DNA of 30,993 nt. Source: Verrucomicrobiota bacterium. Lineage in GTDB: Bacteria > Verrucomicrobiota > Verrucomicrobiia > Opitutales > Opitutaceae. The translations under genes and the position numbers were made by a program. Under the pieces are notes generated by a model. That model did no database searches, had not been told where the DNA came from, and saw nothing but the letters and a program-made list of their open reading frames with translations. The stretch spans positions 1-30,993 of the forward strand of contig JAEWKR010000113.1 in the NCBI GenBank assembly GCA_023457715.1, written 5' to 3'. Below, in pieces: positions 30,772 through 30,993 of this stretch (position 1 is the stretch's first letter; the number at the start of each line of letters is the position of its first letter).

Positions 30772-30993
30772 GGGTCAAAGTCTCGAGCCGAGCGTTGAGC
30801 CTGGATTCCGAAGTAGCCACAGAGAGCACAGAGCTCCGACACATCCACCTTCGCCGAGCCTCCGGTGGACAAGGAGGACACGGAGGCTCGGTCCTTGGAC
30901 AAACCTGTTCATCGCGTAACGCCCAAGACAGTCGCAGCGCCCGCCTCCGGCTCGGCTCTGATTGGGCCTCTGTGACCTCTGTGGCAAAATCGG
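30772..30993. repeat. CACAGAG-word inverted repeat at window end
   Basis: No gene is seen to the window edge. Arms GCCACAGAGAGCACAGAG (30816-30833) and CTCTGTGACCTCTGTGGC (30968-30985) are inverted partners built of CACAGAG words. Inside is a further stem, GAGCCTCCG (30856-30864) with CGGAGGCTC (30881-30889). This is another nested word repeat, upstream of the ABC permease start. An open reading frame across it is repeat-derived. Confidence 0.75.

Noticed and set aside
30775..30987. 70-codon minus-strand frame at the window end
   Set aside because: It is made almost wholly of the CACAGAG-word inverted repeat and has no protein-like pattern.

Overview
This 31 kb GC-rich window carries about 23 protein genes and no rRNA or tRNA that I can see. 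It looks like an ordinary chromosomal stretch from a free-living Gram-negative bacterium. The best guess is Verrucomicrobiota, family Opitutaceae or close relatives (inference, moderate confidence). This rests on the very large secreted NHL/Ig-like/beta-propeller protein with a duplicated C-terminal module, the several multi-sensor hybrid histidine kinases, a Tat-exported Gfo/Idh/MocA oxidoreductase, and intergenic spaces full of short-word inverted repeats.

Layout. 1-319: a repeat mosaic. 320-2343 (minus): a conserved protein with kinase-like motifs, then a small lipoprotein, then a membrane-anchored FKBP prolyl isomerase, the last two coupled by an ATGA overlap. 2451-3023 (plus): a CAP-domain lipoprotein. 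3034-6823 (minus): a PAS-GAF-PAS hybrid histidine kinase and a receiver-kinase protein that overlap by 8 bp, a two-gene phosphorelay. 7166-8516: a small membrane protein and, divergently, a LuxR-type response regulator, with 182-bp repeats on both sides of the regulator. 8876-12136 (minus): a family often labelled 3-methyladenine DNA glycosylase, a small conserved protein, a BadF-type amino-sugar kinase and a SIS-domain sugar-phosphate protein, suggesting amino-sugar recycling. 12254-16855 (plus): the 1533-residue secreted modular protein. 17003-17929 (minus): purC. 18068-19828: two convergent membrane proteins (DUF3667-like and DUF6766-like). 19899-21011 (minus): tRNA-dihydrouridine synthase. 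21280-22878 (plus): a receiver-PAS-histidine kinase that overlaps the 3' end of a MalY/PatB-type C-S lyase (minus). 24202-25533 (minus): the Tat-exported oxidoreductase. 25954-26883 (plus): two Hsp20 chaperones. 27075-28091 (minus) and 28266-29633 (plus): divergent TerC-family and MscS-family membrane proteins. 29641-30771 (minus): an ABC-2 permease.

The most unusual content is between the genes. Three copies of one 182-bp non-coding element (two direct, one inverted, about 94-95% identical by hand count) lie at 103-284, 7627-7808 and 8673-8854. At least nine other intergenic places hold different inverted repeats whose arms are made of short tandemly repeated words, plus one cluster of four alternating palindromic units resembling a BIME (25630-25786). 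No transposase or RAYT gene is present in the window to explain them. This repeat system, rather than any protein gene, is the best candidate for something poorly described.
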